From Bugula neritina (Eukaryota; Bryozoa; Gymnolaemata; Cheilostomatida; Bugulidae): 64,000 nt of DNA. Below are positions 25,552 to 35,988 of this stretch, piece by piece. The first letter of the stretch is position 1. Each line of letters opens with the position of its first letter. The notes beneath the pieces were generated by a model, which searched no databases, had not been told where the DNA came from, and saw only the letters and a program-made list of their open reading frames with translations. The position numbers and the translations under genes were made by a program. Where the stretch lies: the NCBI GenBank assembly GCA_964035545.1, contig OZ037765.1:8150698-8214697 (forward strand). The letters run 5' to 3'.

Positions 25552-26526
25552 GATTCAAGCATGGTCTAATGATCTCAACAAGATAACCGTTGTCTCGCTA
25601 TCATTTTACTCCATTTGAATATTTTTGAAATCATTTGACGCTGTTAAAATTACCAGTTTTAAATTATCACTACTAGTTACTACTTTTACAAGTCTTACTA
25701 ACTACTGCATTATACAGTATATACACACTAACATATTCTTTAAACTAGTCACTGAAGCATATAGCAGCACAAAAAATCAATAATTATTATTGATTTTAGC
25801 TGACCTCAGTGCTTTATACCAGCATTAGCAATATATAGGCTAATATTTGGATTTCAAGATGTAAAAACAAAATATTTTCTTAAATAAGGAAAGAAGTCAT
25901 TTACTGAGTGTAATGAATCTGGTTACAAAGTGTAATATTGTCAAATTTGGTAACTTATGTTTTGCAGCATAGGTTCATTTGCAGTAACTTTTAGAGTGCT
26001 GATTCATACATGAATGCTTTTTTAGCATGGAAATGATCTATTATGAAAACTAAAAAATGTTTTATAGTTAATATATATTTGGATACAAAAAAACATAAAA
26101 TATCATTGATATAAAACAAAAGCTTTGCAAGATTTAATCATTTTTCAAATGGCAGTGGGTGCATCTCACCAACTTTAGATTATGATGACACTAATAGTTA
26201 CAAATCAAAGGTTTCATAACATTTAACCTTCAAATACAACATAATAACAATCCATTTCATTTTATGAGTTTGGGTTGAAATGACAATGCTGTTGGTTGAA
26301 TTGCAGCTGATTTTTTCAACAAAAAGAATAATACACAAGAAGATAACTCCCAACAGTTACAGCTTGAATTGAAACCAACAGTTTTTATATATATTAAACA
26401 GCTGAAATAAAGATTATTTTCCCTTTTCCGTTCAAATTACAGTATTCATACACCAAAGACATCAACTGAATTATCTTTACTGTTACCCCAAAGCTGAGTT
26501 TTAGAAAACCGTTTTGCCAGTTGATA
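25552..26526. other. Intergenic between alpha2/delta 5' end and HAUS1 3' end
   Basis: About 975 bases without a recognisable gene. It must hold the alpha2/delta promoter or 5' UTR and the HAUS1 3' UTR. The only poly(A)-like motif seen for HAUS1 on the minus strand is a weak ATTAAA at 26133-26138. Confidence 0.5.
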
Positions 26527-27363
26527 TTAAAGATGAATAAAATCAATTTGTTTAGCAAGTTGATCCTCAAGTTCTTGGAGCTGCCCTTTTGCCACTTCAA
26601 GCTTTACAAGAGCCATATCTCTATCAGGAGTCAAGCCAGCAAACATTTTCAGTTGTTCCTCCACTGCTTTCAGGGCTTCTCTTTTTCTCACCAGCTCTTT
26701 ATAATCTGCCGTAAGCTTACTGTGTGTCAGACTGCTTGTCATGCCTGATTTAGAGGTTTGTGTCTCCAGTTTCTTACCATCTGCTCGATATTTTTGAAGT
26801 TTATTTTGATAAAACTCCACATCTCTCAAGAGAGCTGCCAGAGAGTTTTGATGCAAATTAGAGCTTTTTTCTAGATTAAGACTCATGCTTGACAATTGAT
26901 CATTTAACTTTTTTGTGTTACACAGATCATTATTATCTACACAATATTTTTTTCGAAGAAAATCCATTGCAGAGGCAGTATTCTCCTTTTCTAGCGTTAT
27001 TTGTGTCATCGCAAGAATAAAATTAGACTCATCCACAGTGTTCAATGACATAGCATTAGCAATGGAAGCTAAGTTGTTGGTCTCAACACTATTTGCAACT
27101 GGTAGCAAGTCCAACTCTTTGATTATGGTAAAATTGAGCTCTAAATCTTGGGAAAAATTCGCTTGGCATAAAGATAGAAATTGTTTAAAGCTTTGATCCT
27201 TTAGATTCATCTTGTGATCTTTTATGCTTAGTTGATACAGGTCATTAATAAAAGCATTTGATTTTGGAAATGAAGGAACAGGATCATCTCCAAAAAGTGA
27301 TATCAACCAGTTCATCACAGAACTGTATTTTTCATCATCAGAGAGCTCAACTACATCATCCAT
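26527..27363 (-). CDS. HAUS1: HAUS augmin-like complex subunit 1
   Basis: Coiled-coil subunit of the eight-protein augmin complex, which recruits gamma-tubulin to existing spindle microtubules to nucleate branches. The frame is a single uninterrupted 278 codons, the same length as the mammalian protein. Recognisable parts are the N-terminal calponin-homology-like start (VMNWLISLFGDDPVPSFP, compare AAWLKKIFGDHPIPQYE) and the C-terminal end (ALVKLEVAKGQLQELEDQLA then KQIDFIHL, compare LAQVKIEEAKRELDSIEAEL then TRRVDMMEL). The middle is heptad-rich. The absence of introns is odd here, since all the other recognised genes are split. The ATG lies 35 bases after the stop of GTF2H5 on the same strand, with an acceptor-like TTTTAAGCCAG ending at 27373 just before it. 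Identification is strong; independent transcription is not shown. Confidence 0.92.
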   Translation of the reverse strand: MDDVVELSDDEKYSSVMNWLISLFGDDPVPSFPKSNAFINDLYQLSIKDHKMNLKDQSFKQFLSLCQANFSQDLELNFTIIKELDLLPVANSVETNNLASIANAMSLNTVDESNFILAMTQITLEKENTASAMDFLRKKYCVDNNDLCNTKKLNDQLSSMSLNLEKSSNLHQNSLAALLRDVEFYQNKLQKYRADGKKLETQTSKSGMTSSLTHSKLTADYKELVRKREALKAVEEQLKMFAGLTPDRDMALVKLEVAKGQLQELEDQLAKQIDFIHL

Positions 27364-27398
27364 GTTAACAGCCTGGCTTAAAATTGTTGTGCTAGGAG
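27364..27398 (-). promoter_or_regulatory. 35-base intercistronic gap with acceptor-like site
   Basis: Between the GTF2H5 stop and the HAUS1 ATG there are only 35 bases. On the minus strand they contain CAATTTTAAGCCAG followed by GCTGTTAAC and ATG, so a 3' splice-site-like AG lies 9 bases before the HAUS1 start. There is no room for a separate poly(A) signal plus promoter. The arrangement is typical of an operon resolved by trans-splicing, but a shared dicistronic mRNA or an internal promoter inside GTF2H5 is also possible. Confidence 0.45.
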
Positions 27399-27743
27399 TT
27401 AATCTTGCTTGGTTATAGGGAAGGAAAGTTTTTCCATAAGATCATCAATTTCTGCCTGAAGTCTGGGGATTATTTCTGAAGATATAAACAGGTGGGTGTC
27501 ATCTAAATCAGCCAAAACGAATTTGCAATTAAAAGCGTTTGTCTCATCTAGGTGCAAGAGAAATTGTTTCATGGCACTATCACTACAAAAATAAAATTAT
27601 AAAGAAATTTAAAATACATTTGTTAGAGAAAATTCGAACTTCTGATGATGAACATAGATACTTTAGTTATTGAATAGTTTGCAGTAAACAGGTAGTGTAT
27701 CCCCTTACCATTTCACAAGCACTCCTTTCATTACATTTACCAT
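27399..27743 (-). CDS. GTF2H5: General transcription factor IIH subunit 5 (TTDA/p8)
   Basis: Small TFIIH subunit that binds p52, stimulates XPB and is needed for nucleotide excision repair. Two exons: 27709-27743 (MVNVMKGVLVK) and 27582-27399 (DSAMKQFLLHLDETNAF, then VLADLDDTHLFI, ending PITKQD and TAA). The split codon TG|T gives the conserved Cys of VKCDxAMKQFL. The product is 72 residues against 71 in human. The donor is GTAAGG and the acceptor TTTTTGTAG. The motif DPAMKQFLLYLDE...DIDDTHVF of the human protein is matched almost residue by residue. The stop codon is 35 bases from the HAUS1 start. Confidence 0.96.
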
Positions 27744-28629
27744 AATTTCTAATAAAATGACACAGTCAGATTCCTTCTAAGGAGATATCTGCAAGTATAG
27801 TTGAATACTTTTCAGTACAAGAAACTTTTAAGCAAAATATATGGTATACAATTTTGAGTGATAATCATATTAATACTTAGTTGTAGTTATTCGTTTATAG
27901 ATAAATGAGAGTTGTATGGATATTGTCAGTTTTTAGCATTATTTGTATCGCATAGATTATAACTATTTTTGGTATAAAATTTAACATAAGCTAACTTTCA
28001 GACTTGGTAAGTTTACATACTTACAGAGTATAGCTTATGCAATAGATTGTATTTGCAATGGTTACTTATTAATCAAAGTAATTCAACAAACTGGCTTTGA
28101 AAAGTTCAGAAAAGTCGCTAGGAAAACTAAAAACTAGCAAAAATAAAGTGTCAAACTCCTAATCTAAAACCAAATCTACAGATTTGTGACAACAATGCTA
28201 CCATCACATCCATTAAGTTTTTCTTTGGCATTTCATTCGTTATTTATAGACTGGTTATTTTTAATCTAGTTATATTTCAATTTTGTTTCATTTTGCAATA
28301 AACTGATATTAGGGCTCATCTCTGATTTGTTGGCAAACCTTTTTATAGTTAAAATACTGGTATTGATTCTAACAAGACCTCTATTGCTTACTCTCCAAAG
28401 TTGAAAAATCAGGAAATGATCGCAATTACTTACAAGTTTATACTGATTTTCATACTCATATTGATATTAGTCCAAGAAATATAATGATTATCATGGTTAT
28501 TTAACAAGTATTACTTATATAACCATATTTATTTTAAAATAATTATTATTATGATCAAAAAATATTAAAATAATAATAATAATAACAACCAAAGAGTAGG
28601 ACAAGAATGATATAGAGTATCAGACTCAC

Positions 28630-30065
28630 TATGACTATAACTAGGAAATCGTCAGTATGAGTATGAGTGTCAGTATCAGTCTGTATCACTATCAGTTACT
28701 ATTACTATTAGCAGTGGTATTTATATGTAACAGGTAAGTTTTCTTATGTTTCAACAGTTAAACTTAGCAGTTAGAATTACAGCTTGTGTTATTAAATTCC
28801 ATGGCATTGAATAAAACTAAATTAAAAAACCCTGACACACTTTATTAATGCAATACTAAAATGTTCATAAATATGTATATCTTAGCTAACATCTACATAT
28901 TGCTTGAGAGTTGTATGCTCAAACAATTTTGTTTTATAATATATTTTGTGCCAACATGTGTTGAATTAATTTGGGATTTCTAATAGCTTGCTGATACTAT
29001 TTCCATTAGCTGACTTTAAAGTTCAAAGTTTAAACATTTAAGCCACCTCAGAGACTAAGCTGTGTATTGCAGCAGCTAAGAATATCACATGATGAAAGTT
29101 AGCACTAATACTATAAGCTTTATAATACCTCAGCATGCGAAGCCGATTGGAAACTGTAAGGCAAGCTGATTAAAAATTCTAAATTAATTAAAGAGATGCA
29201 GAAATTTATTATAAAACAAACCTACTTGCTCATGCAACCTATAGCCTGTAGGTGAGAGCTAAGATACGTATAAATATTTTTATATTGCATAAATGAAGTG
29301 TGGAAAGATTAAGTATAACATTAGCAATTGTCTATTGGTGTAACTATAAAACTCCATTAAATAAAAAAGAATATCACATGTACTATCACTAATAGTATCA
29401 CTGGTGACATAAAAAGTAAGTATAATTGTTATATGCTATAAGTGGTGATTAAGTACTGTAGAATTATTACTACTATTGCATTTACTGGTTTAGTTTTACT
29501 ATTACTATTATTATTAGTATTCATATTTATATTGTCACTATTATTATTAATTTCAACATTACTATTAGTAATACTATACAGATAATGATACTTATACTTG
29601 AACATTAAGTATTACTAAGTTAAGCTTAACTATACATAAAAGTATAACTTACAGTTATACCCAGAGCAATACTGACATTGATAGTGATAATAATAGTGGA
29701 TAGGTCATAGAACTGTAGATTTATCCTTAAAATTAATTTATTATAGCTGTATGCTTACAGTATGAGTATGAGTATCAGTATAGTGTGTACTTATACTTAT
29801 CTTATTCTTATGCTATTAGTATTAGTATTACTATTAGGTTTAGTATTACTACTAGTACTACTACTAGTATTAGTTTTACTCTTTTTCAGTATTTGAGTAT
29901 TAGCATTACTATTACTAAAAAGAAACTAATCTTATTAGACTTAGTCTTACTCTTAGCTAACGACTTAAAGTTTATTACTATTACTATTAGTATTAGCATT
30001 ATAACTTTATTATTAGCTATTACCTATTAGTGTTGCATTTACTGTAAATATTACTATAACTATAA
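28630..30065. repeat. Interrupted AGTATG / TTACTA hexamer and triplet arrays
   Basis: Two dense patches: about 28650-28720 (AGTATGAGTATGAGTGTCAG and relatives) and about 29460-29600 continuing at 29755-30065 (TTAGTATTACTATTAGT and relatives). Units are mostly six bases built from ATT, AGT and ACT triplets, with frequent single-base changes. An 81-codon open frame over the last patch (rich in Ile, Ser and Thr) is an artefact of the repeat. Confidence 0.8.
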
Positions 30066-30576
30066 GTATATGTATTAGTATAAGTATATGAATATCATAA
30101 TCAAATTGAGTAATTCAATATAAATGTCATTATGATTATCAATATGAATATGAAATTTAAATTGAATTTCAATTTGATTAGAATCGCAACATAAACATTA
30201 TTAAATTCAATTTTATAATCCATCCTGATTATCATATTCATTGTGATTATTATTATATTAATATTTATTATTAATATTATAATTATAATTATATTTTAAT
30301 TTAATAATAATTTATGATAATGAATAAATTTGTTAAACTTACATCTTAATCTTTTATAGACAAATAATTATAATTTCAATTTTGAACAATTCTTTGCTTT
30401 ATAAATAATTGTGCCCAATGACTTTTTTTTATAAAATCTATCTGCTAGTATCCAGTGTTTGCGTTAAACTAAAACTAAAAGTTAATACTCCAAAATTTAA
30501 ATTTACCTTACGGCGCAGACTATGGTAATAGCAAAAGGCGTTAGCTTAGAATTGTTCTAAAAGCAGTTCCAAGTAT

Positions 30577-30660
30577 GGAGTTGAACCCAGTTTGAACCCT
30601 CATTTTTAGACTAGAGAACATTAAAGTACTACACTCAATCACCCCCAGCTCGACGCTGCT
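30577..30660 (-). repeat. tRNA-like sequence (possible SINE remnant)
   Basis: On the minus strand TGATTGAGTGTAG resembles an A box, and GGTTCAACTCC about 50 bases on fits a B box (a second GGGTTCAAACTGG precedes it). There is no complete cloverleaf. Confidence 0.3.
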
Positions 30661-31129
30661 TATAGCACAGTTCAATAATTAAAGTTGAAAATTTTAAACT
30701 TATAACTTTGTACCTGCGGACATGTATTGCTTGTTTTCATATTATAATGCTTTTGACACATTTTCATGGAACCATAGAGTTATCTTTGTAATAAGAGAGA
30801 TAACTCTATACATAACGCTGTCTTAAACTATTTAAGAGTTATCTCATTCAAAATTTAGTCTGTCCATCACCACAAAAAATTATTAGTAACCAGCTATAAA
30901 GTAATGATGATCATAAAAATATTATTATGAACAATTACTATATTAGTTGTGAGAGTCATCTGGCGGCTTTCATGTTTCTATTCATTAATGATTGTAGCAA
31001 TGTAGTACTAGTACGTAAGTAGAAAAAGGTGACAAAAAGAATATCAAAGTTATAGATAATTTTTATAGTGATTATTCAAGTATATTTCATTTCCCTATGC
31101 TTTGGTGGACAATAATCATTCTGCCAAAA

Positions 31130-31545
31130 TTACCTCTTATGCAACGCTACGCTCTTAAGACGTTTTGCGCGGTTAATTTTGAGCCAGTACCGTAATAGCC
31201 CAACGTTAGATAAGACATCAGCCGCCACTGAACTGGAAAGTTCATTGTCAGTGGCTATCTCTGCGGACGTTTCAATTTAGCTCGGGACTCATCACAACGA
31301 AGTTTAACCTGTGTTAGATATTACCGAGGCTTTCAACAGCCAGTCGATGTATTTACGAGAACTGCGGCTATGTATCAACTATTTCATTGGTAACTGCACG
31401 GCTCACGCGATGAGCTGCTCGCTGTTTAAACAAACTTGCAACTCATGCTTCCAGTACATGCCCAGCGTCTCATTATAGCCTAACACATTCACAATATACA
31501 CCAACGAGGCAGCAAGCAAAGCATTTCATAATATTATTTACCGTA
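31130..31545 (+). promoter_or_regulatory. CpG-richer patch, likely DHCR7 promoter and non-coding first exon
   Basis: In an AT-rich neighbourhood this stretch carries many CG dinucleotides (TTTTGCGCGG, CTGCGGACG, GGCTCACGCGATG, GCCCAGCG). It ends with ACCGTAAGTTT at about 31538-31548, a good splice donor. A 5' UTR exon ending near 31540 could join the acceptor at 33009, 9 bases before the DHCR7 ATG. Promoter function is inferred. Confidence 0.4.
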
Positions 31546-31684
31546 AGTTTTACAATAATTACCTTTGATTTTTGCTGTCTGTTATGTATAAAACGTGCGT
31601 TGTAATTCTATACTCATATTTCTCTCTGACACGTTCAGATTCACATTTCTGTTGATATTACAGTTTACACGTTACATATGATTA

Positions 31685-31910
31685 TATATTAGTATTACTA
31701 TTACTATTAGTATTACTGTTAGTATTAGGTAATCGCATTTCTCTAGTCTAAGTCTATGATACTAATACTGATAGTGATAGTAGTTGGCTGGATGCTAATT
31801 TAAAATGGTTGAAATCAGAATGACCTGAATATATTTATAAGAGTAAAACTAATAGTTAGATTAATAGTAATACTAATACTAATAGTAATAGTAATACATA
31901 AATGAGTAAT
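31685..31910. repeat. ATTACT/ATTAGT simple repeat, both orientations
   Basis: TTAGTATTACTATTACT at about 31687 and the opposite-strand form AATAGTAATACTAATAC at about 31866 face each other, so the pair could fold. It lies in the presumed first (UTR) intron of DHCR7. Confidence 0.7.
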
Positions 31911-33018
31911 ACTTTTCCTAAAGATTTAGATAGTATTATAATTTATAATTATTATTATTTATACTTATAGTAACAGCTAACAGTAACAGCAATGCTATAG
32001 CATAATTTTCAAGCTAACCATAAAGTTAAACATATTGGTATAGCCTATCACTATGCCCATGCTGCTCATAAATTGTCGAAGAAAGAATTGTAAGTGCAAT
32101 AGCACACAACAAAAAAATGCTACATTCAATTTCAGTGTGGATGCTATTCTCTTAAAAGTAAACCGGTGATTAAATTTTAATTTAAAATTAATGTGTTCTA
32201 AATATGTTTTCTAGCAGGCAATCTAGTTATAAACCCGTGGTCTTGTGTGTTAAACTTAATGTTATTACCATGTCTATCTTAATGTCTGTCAGTAGGAATT
32301 TAGGTATTCCAGTAGCCCATGGTTACATAAATTCTTATACTCAATAAGTAACAACAATTGGTGTAGCTTTCCCTATCCTTTTAGTTTCCCATGAATATCC
32401 TGTATTTAATATAACATGCTGTTTTCCTATTTTGTTTCAAACTTTCATTTGTAGAACACAATTCTGCTTATAAGTGGTACTGCACTCTCCTGATTGACGT
32501 CTTAGTTGCCCAACTTGTGAGTACTTAATTTTATTGTATTGTATGACTTGTTTCCAGTTGCTTCTGCAGTTTTGTACCAGTATTTTATACAAATTTTATT
32601 TTACCATTAGCCAGAAATCTTTCTCTTTGTCACTCTGCAAAATAAGTTTCTTAAATATGTATTGCATTGACACAAATATACTGGTAGCTTAAACCCAGCA
32701 AAAATTATACAAATTGTACACTATAGAGAGAATTTTAAATTGAAAATAACACTGTGTATACTCTGCAGTTACCGCTGGAAAAAGTTTTAGATTAAAAATT
32801 GTGCAACTTACATATTTTGCAACGATAAAAACTCTAATTATGCTAGTTGCACCAGGAAATTGGATCGAATTGAATTTATACAAGTCAAAAGTTGCTTAAT
32901 TAACTGCTAAAAATTTTGCTGTACAACTGGGTTCCTAGGTGATGATCATTGCATGCACTTTTTGCAACTTTGAAGCTAAAGGTGCCTTTTGTATGTTCAT
33001 AGTTTCCAGATCCCAAAA

Positions 33019-35128
33019 ATGGTTCAGAATAGCACCAATGGCTCATTAGCCCATAGAGCAGCACATCAAACTAATGGAACTTCCACCTCCAAGGTCTCTG
33101 GCAAAACTGAAACTGCTAGAAACTCCAATGGCTTATCGAATGGAATTCACAAGCATTCTCCTTCTCCCTCGTGGCAGAGCAGCTTCTTAGCAACAACCAT
33201 TATACCAATACTTCTGATGATGTTGCCTAATGTCACCCTCTGGATATGGTATACAGCTGTTTATCTCGATGGCTCATGCATGGAATGTATCTCAACCATA
33301 GTCAACTCTCCTAATGGAGTGTGGGGCTTTTTCGATGTGTGGTCAAAAGTAACAGTTGGATCAAGATTTTCAGTGATAGTAATTGGTGGTTATATGCTGT
33401 TTCAAATAGTTCTCATGGTAGTTGTACCTGGAAAAAGAGTGGAGGGTCCAGTGACTCCCACTGGCAACATTCCAGTCTACAAGGACAATGGCTTGTATAT
33501 TTATTTGATTACCATGGCCAGTTTTGGCTGCCTTACATTCTACATGAAAAGGTTCACTACTGCTTCGCCCTCCTTAATATACGATAACTATGGAGACTTG
33601 CTTGCAACAATAAATGTGTTTGCTCTAATATTCTGTTTACTGCTGTATCTCAAAGGAGTTTTTGCACCATCCTCCTCCGATAGTGGTTCGAGTGGAAACC
33701 CTATATTTGATTATTATTGGGGGACAGAGTTGTATCCTAGAATTTTTGGAATCGATGTTAAGGTATGTTTCCTTGTTTCATTTTGTCAATTGACCAGTAA
33801 CAATGAAAATCAAGCTTTACTTATATTGTTTATGATGGTCTCTAGACTACACAAAACTATTTATTTAGCTGGCAAATAAGTCAAAAACTGAGATTACAAT
33901 GTCTGAAAGGTTACTTTTGCCGGTTTAAAATGACAGTTTGCCCACCCAATTAAACATCATGCAGTGTTTTATGTTAATTTAACAAACCTCAAAAACTGCC
34001 ATTGTTTTCAGGTGCTATTTAATTTTGATATTGCCTGCAAAATTTTTCATCAGTTCACTGAAACCGCTGTTCAATCTGTCTTAGCGAATGGCAAGACAAA
34101 ATTAGTTGCTGAAAAATTCAACCCCAGCTTGCTGGTTTTGAATGAATAAGTTGACACCTTTACAAGAATTCGGATTAGTATGCATGTAGTTTACAGTAAA
34201 GTAGTACCTCTTTTCACAAGTTATTGTTGAACTACTTGTAGGTATTCACCAACTGTAGATTCGGTTGTACTGTCTGGGCACTGCTACCGTGTTGTTTTGC
34301 CATGAAAGCCTACGAAATGCATGGATTTGATGCTAGCATAAACAGCATTGTGTCCGTCATTATTCTTGTCACCTACTTGACAAAATTCTTTTGGTGGGAA
34401 GCTGGCTATATGTGCACAATAGACATTATCTTGGATAGAGCTGGCTACTACATATGCTGGGGGTGTCTCTGCTTCATACCAGGCTTATACACAACCTTCG
34501 GTCTCTACATGGTCAATCACCCCATAGCACTAGGCTATCCAATGGCTGCAGCGATACTAGGATCTGGTATTGCTTGCATAGCTGTCAACTATGCAGCTGA
34601 TAGACAGAAACAGATTGTTAGAGCTACTGATGGTAATGTCTTGATTTGGGGGAAAAAGCCAGAAGTAATTCGAGCTAAATACAGAACATCTCAAGGTTAG
34701 TGTCCACCTTATTTTGATGAACAGTGTAATAGTTTAGAGTTGGTGGGTTTTTACTTTGATCTTGCTTAATAAAATATTATAACCATGTTTGAACACATTG
34801 TATACGTATAGCAAGAAAATATGATTATAAGATGAACAAAGACTATTTATTTTCTTTAGGTGAAGAGAAATGGAGTATACTGTTGGTGTCTGGATTTTGG
34901 GGCCTAGCTAGACACTTCCATTATCTGCCAGAGATTGGGTTGGCTTTCTTTTGGACTATCCCTAGTGGATTTAGCCACATCCTTCCATATTTTTATCTAA
35001 CATTTCTCATAGTACTGCTATGTCACCGTACATATAGAGATGATATCAAGTGTACGGCAAAATATGGAACATACTGGCAAGAGTATAGAGAAAAAGTCCC
35101 TTATAGGATTGTACCATATGTCTTCTAA
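33019..35128 (+). CDS. DHCR7: 7-dehydrocholesterol reductase
   Basis: ER-membrane NADPH-dependent sterol delta7-reductase, the last step in making cholesterol from 7-dehydrocholesterol. Three coding exons: 33019-33762, 34242-34695 and 34860-35128, giving 488 residues (human 475). An acceptor TTTCCAG ends at 33009, so a 5' UTR exon lies upstream and ATG 33019 is the start. Family blocks: EGPVTPTGNIPVYKDNGL, YYWGTELYPRIFG, TKFFWWEAGYMCTIDI with YICWGC, ATDGNVLIWGKKPEVI and, near the end, LLVSGFWGLARHFHY, SHILPYFYLTFLIVLLCHR and YREKVPYRIVPYVF. Several hydrophobic membrane segments are evident. The first 60 or so residues are a hydrophilic Ser/Asn/Thr-rich tail not conserved with vertebrates. 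Junctions are GTATGT/TTGTAG and GTTAGT/CTTTAG, phases 0 and 1. The 3' end faces FAF2. Confidence 0.96.
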
Positions 35129-35610
35129 GGAATGACTGATGATGTAATGCATCCTAATCCTCACTAAGAAGGTTGTAAACAATCTTTTAGTAATAGTTAC
35201 TACATTGATTGCTAACAGGCCAGTATTATTGGTAGGCTTACCTTCGTACTTGCTGTAGGAAATATATATAAATTATTAATGGCTCTAATTATGTCATGAG
35301 TTTTTGTTGATGTACTTCATTTCTCTGTACTTGAAGTGTTATTTAATGATTGTTGTGAACTGTCAGCATTTTAAAATTATGTTCTATAACGTATTTTGAA
35401 AATTGCATAATTATATTAAACTATATTTTATTCCCCAATGGTCTTTCATTAGGTAATCATTATATTATTGTTGAGTTATTAATAATTATCACTGATGTTA
35501 TTTAATTATTACTTCAGCAATTCGTTCAGTATTAATTTTTGCATTTCTGTGAATTTTATGCTAAGATGGATTGGAACCTAGGAAGGAGGGTTATATTGCA
35601 TAAATATAAT

Positions 35611-35616
35611 AATAAA
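35611..35616 (+). terminator. Candidate poly(A) signal of DHCR7
   Basis: AATAAA about 480 bases after the DHCR7 stop. An ATTAAA at about 35415 is a nearer alternative. Confidence 0.35.
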
Positions 35617-35782
35617 GTGAGTGATAAAATGCCTGTAACTTTATTTGCTTTGCTGTCTTTAATTCTGCATTATTAAGAAGTTTACAACATAATAACTTAT
35701 ATAACAAAATATAACTAAGCAAACGTTTAACATACCCTACTACATACATATATATATAATTATCACTATTGCAGCAATAATA

Positions 35783-35788
35783 TTTATT
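35783..35788 (-). terminator. Candidate poly(A) signal of FAF2
   Basis: TTTATT on the plus strand gives AATAAA on the minus strand about 200 bases beyond the FAF2 stop. It precedes the DHCR7 signal at 35611 in plus-strand order by only overlapping 3' UTRs, so the two convergent 3' UTRs probably interleave. Confidence 0.4.
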
Positions 35789-35988
35789 TTCTGAACCTCT
35801 AAAGTCTCCACAATCGAAATGCTGTGCTAAAATGTATTTATAAACTAACATAATTCAATCTTAACTTAATGCAACAGCCCACTGTGAACTTGAAAAAAAA
35901 CAATTTTTTTAAATTGAAAAGTCAAATTTTTTTGAAGATAGATACGCAAATGAGCGACAGTATATTACATTAAAGTTTGAAGAGTCAC

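Larger units (their letters stand above)
27744..31100. other. Intergenic DNA between divergent GTF2H5 and DHCR7
   Basis: No conserved gene is visible. It is AT-rich throughout, with an ATT/AGT simple-repeat tract (see separate entry), a tRNA-like patch at about 30577 and an inverted repeat AGAGTTATCT...AGATAACTCT at about 30776-30807. It must contain the GTF2H5 promoter near 27750. Confidence 0.6.

Noticed and set aside
26915-27196. Plus-strand open frame of 93 codons
   Set aside because: Antisense shadow of the HAUS1 coding exon.
29785-30030. 81-codon Ile/Ser/Thr-rich frame
   Set aside because: Read-through of an ATT/AGT simple repeat.
28630-30065. CRISPR-like array
   Set aside because: There are no constant-length spacers between identical repeats. 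The units are contiguous and degenerate, and the DNA is animal.
33321-33587. Second plus-strand frame of 88 codons inside DHCR7
   Set aside because: It is the +1 shadow of the first DHCR7 exon; the frame with family motifs is the other one.
33964-34149. Open frame of 61 codons between DHCR7 exons
   Set aside because: Lies in an intron. The exons 33762 and 34242 join in phase and align directly to the family without it.
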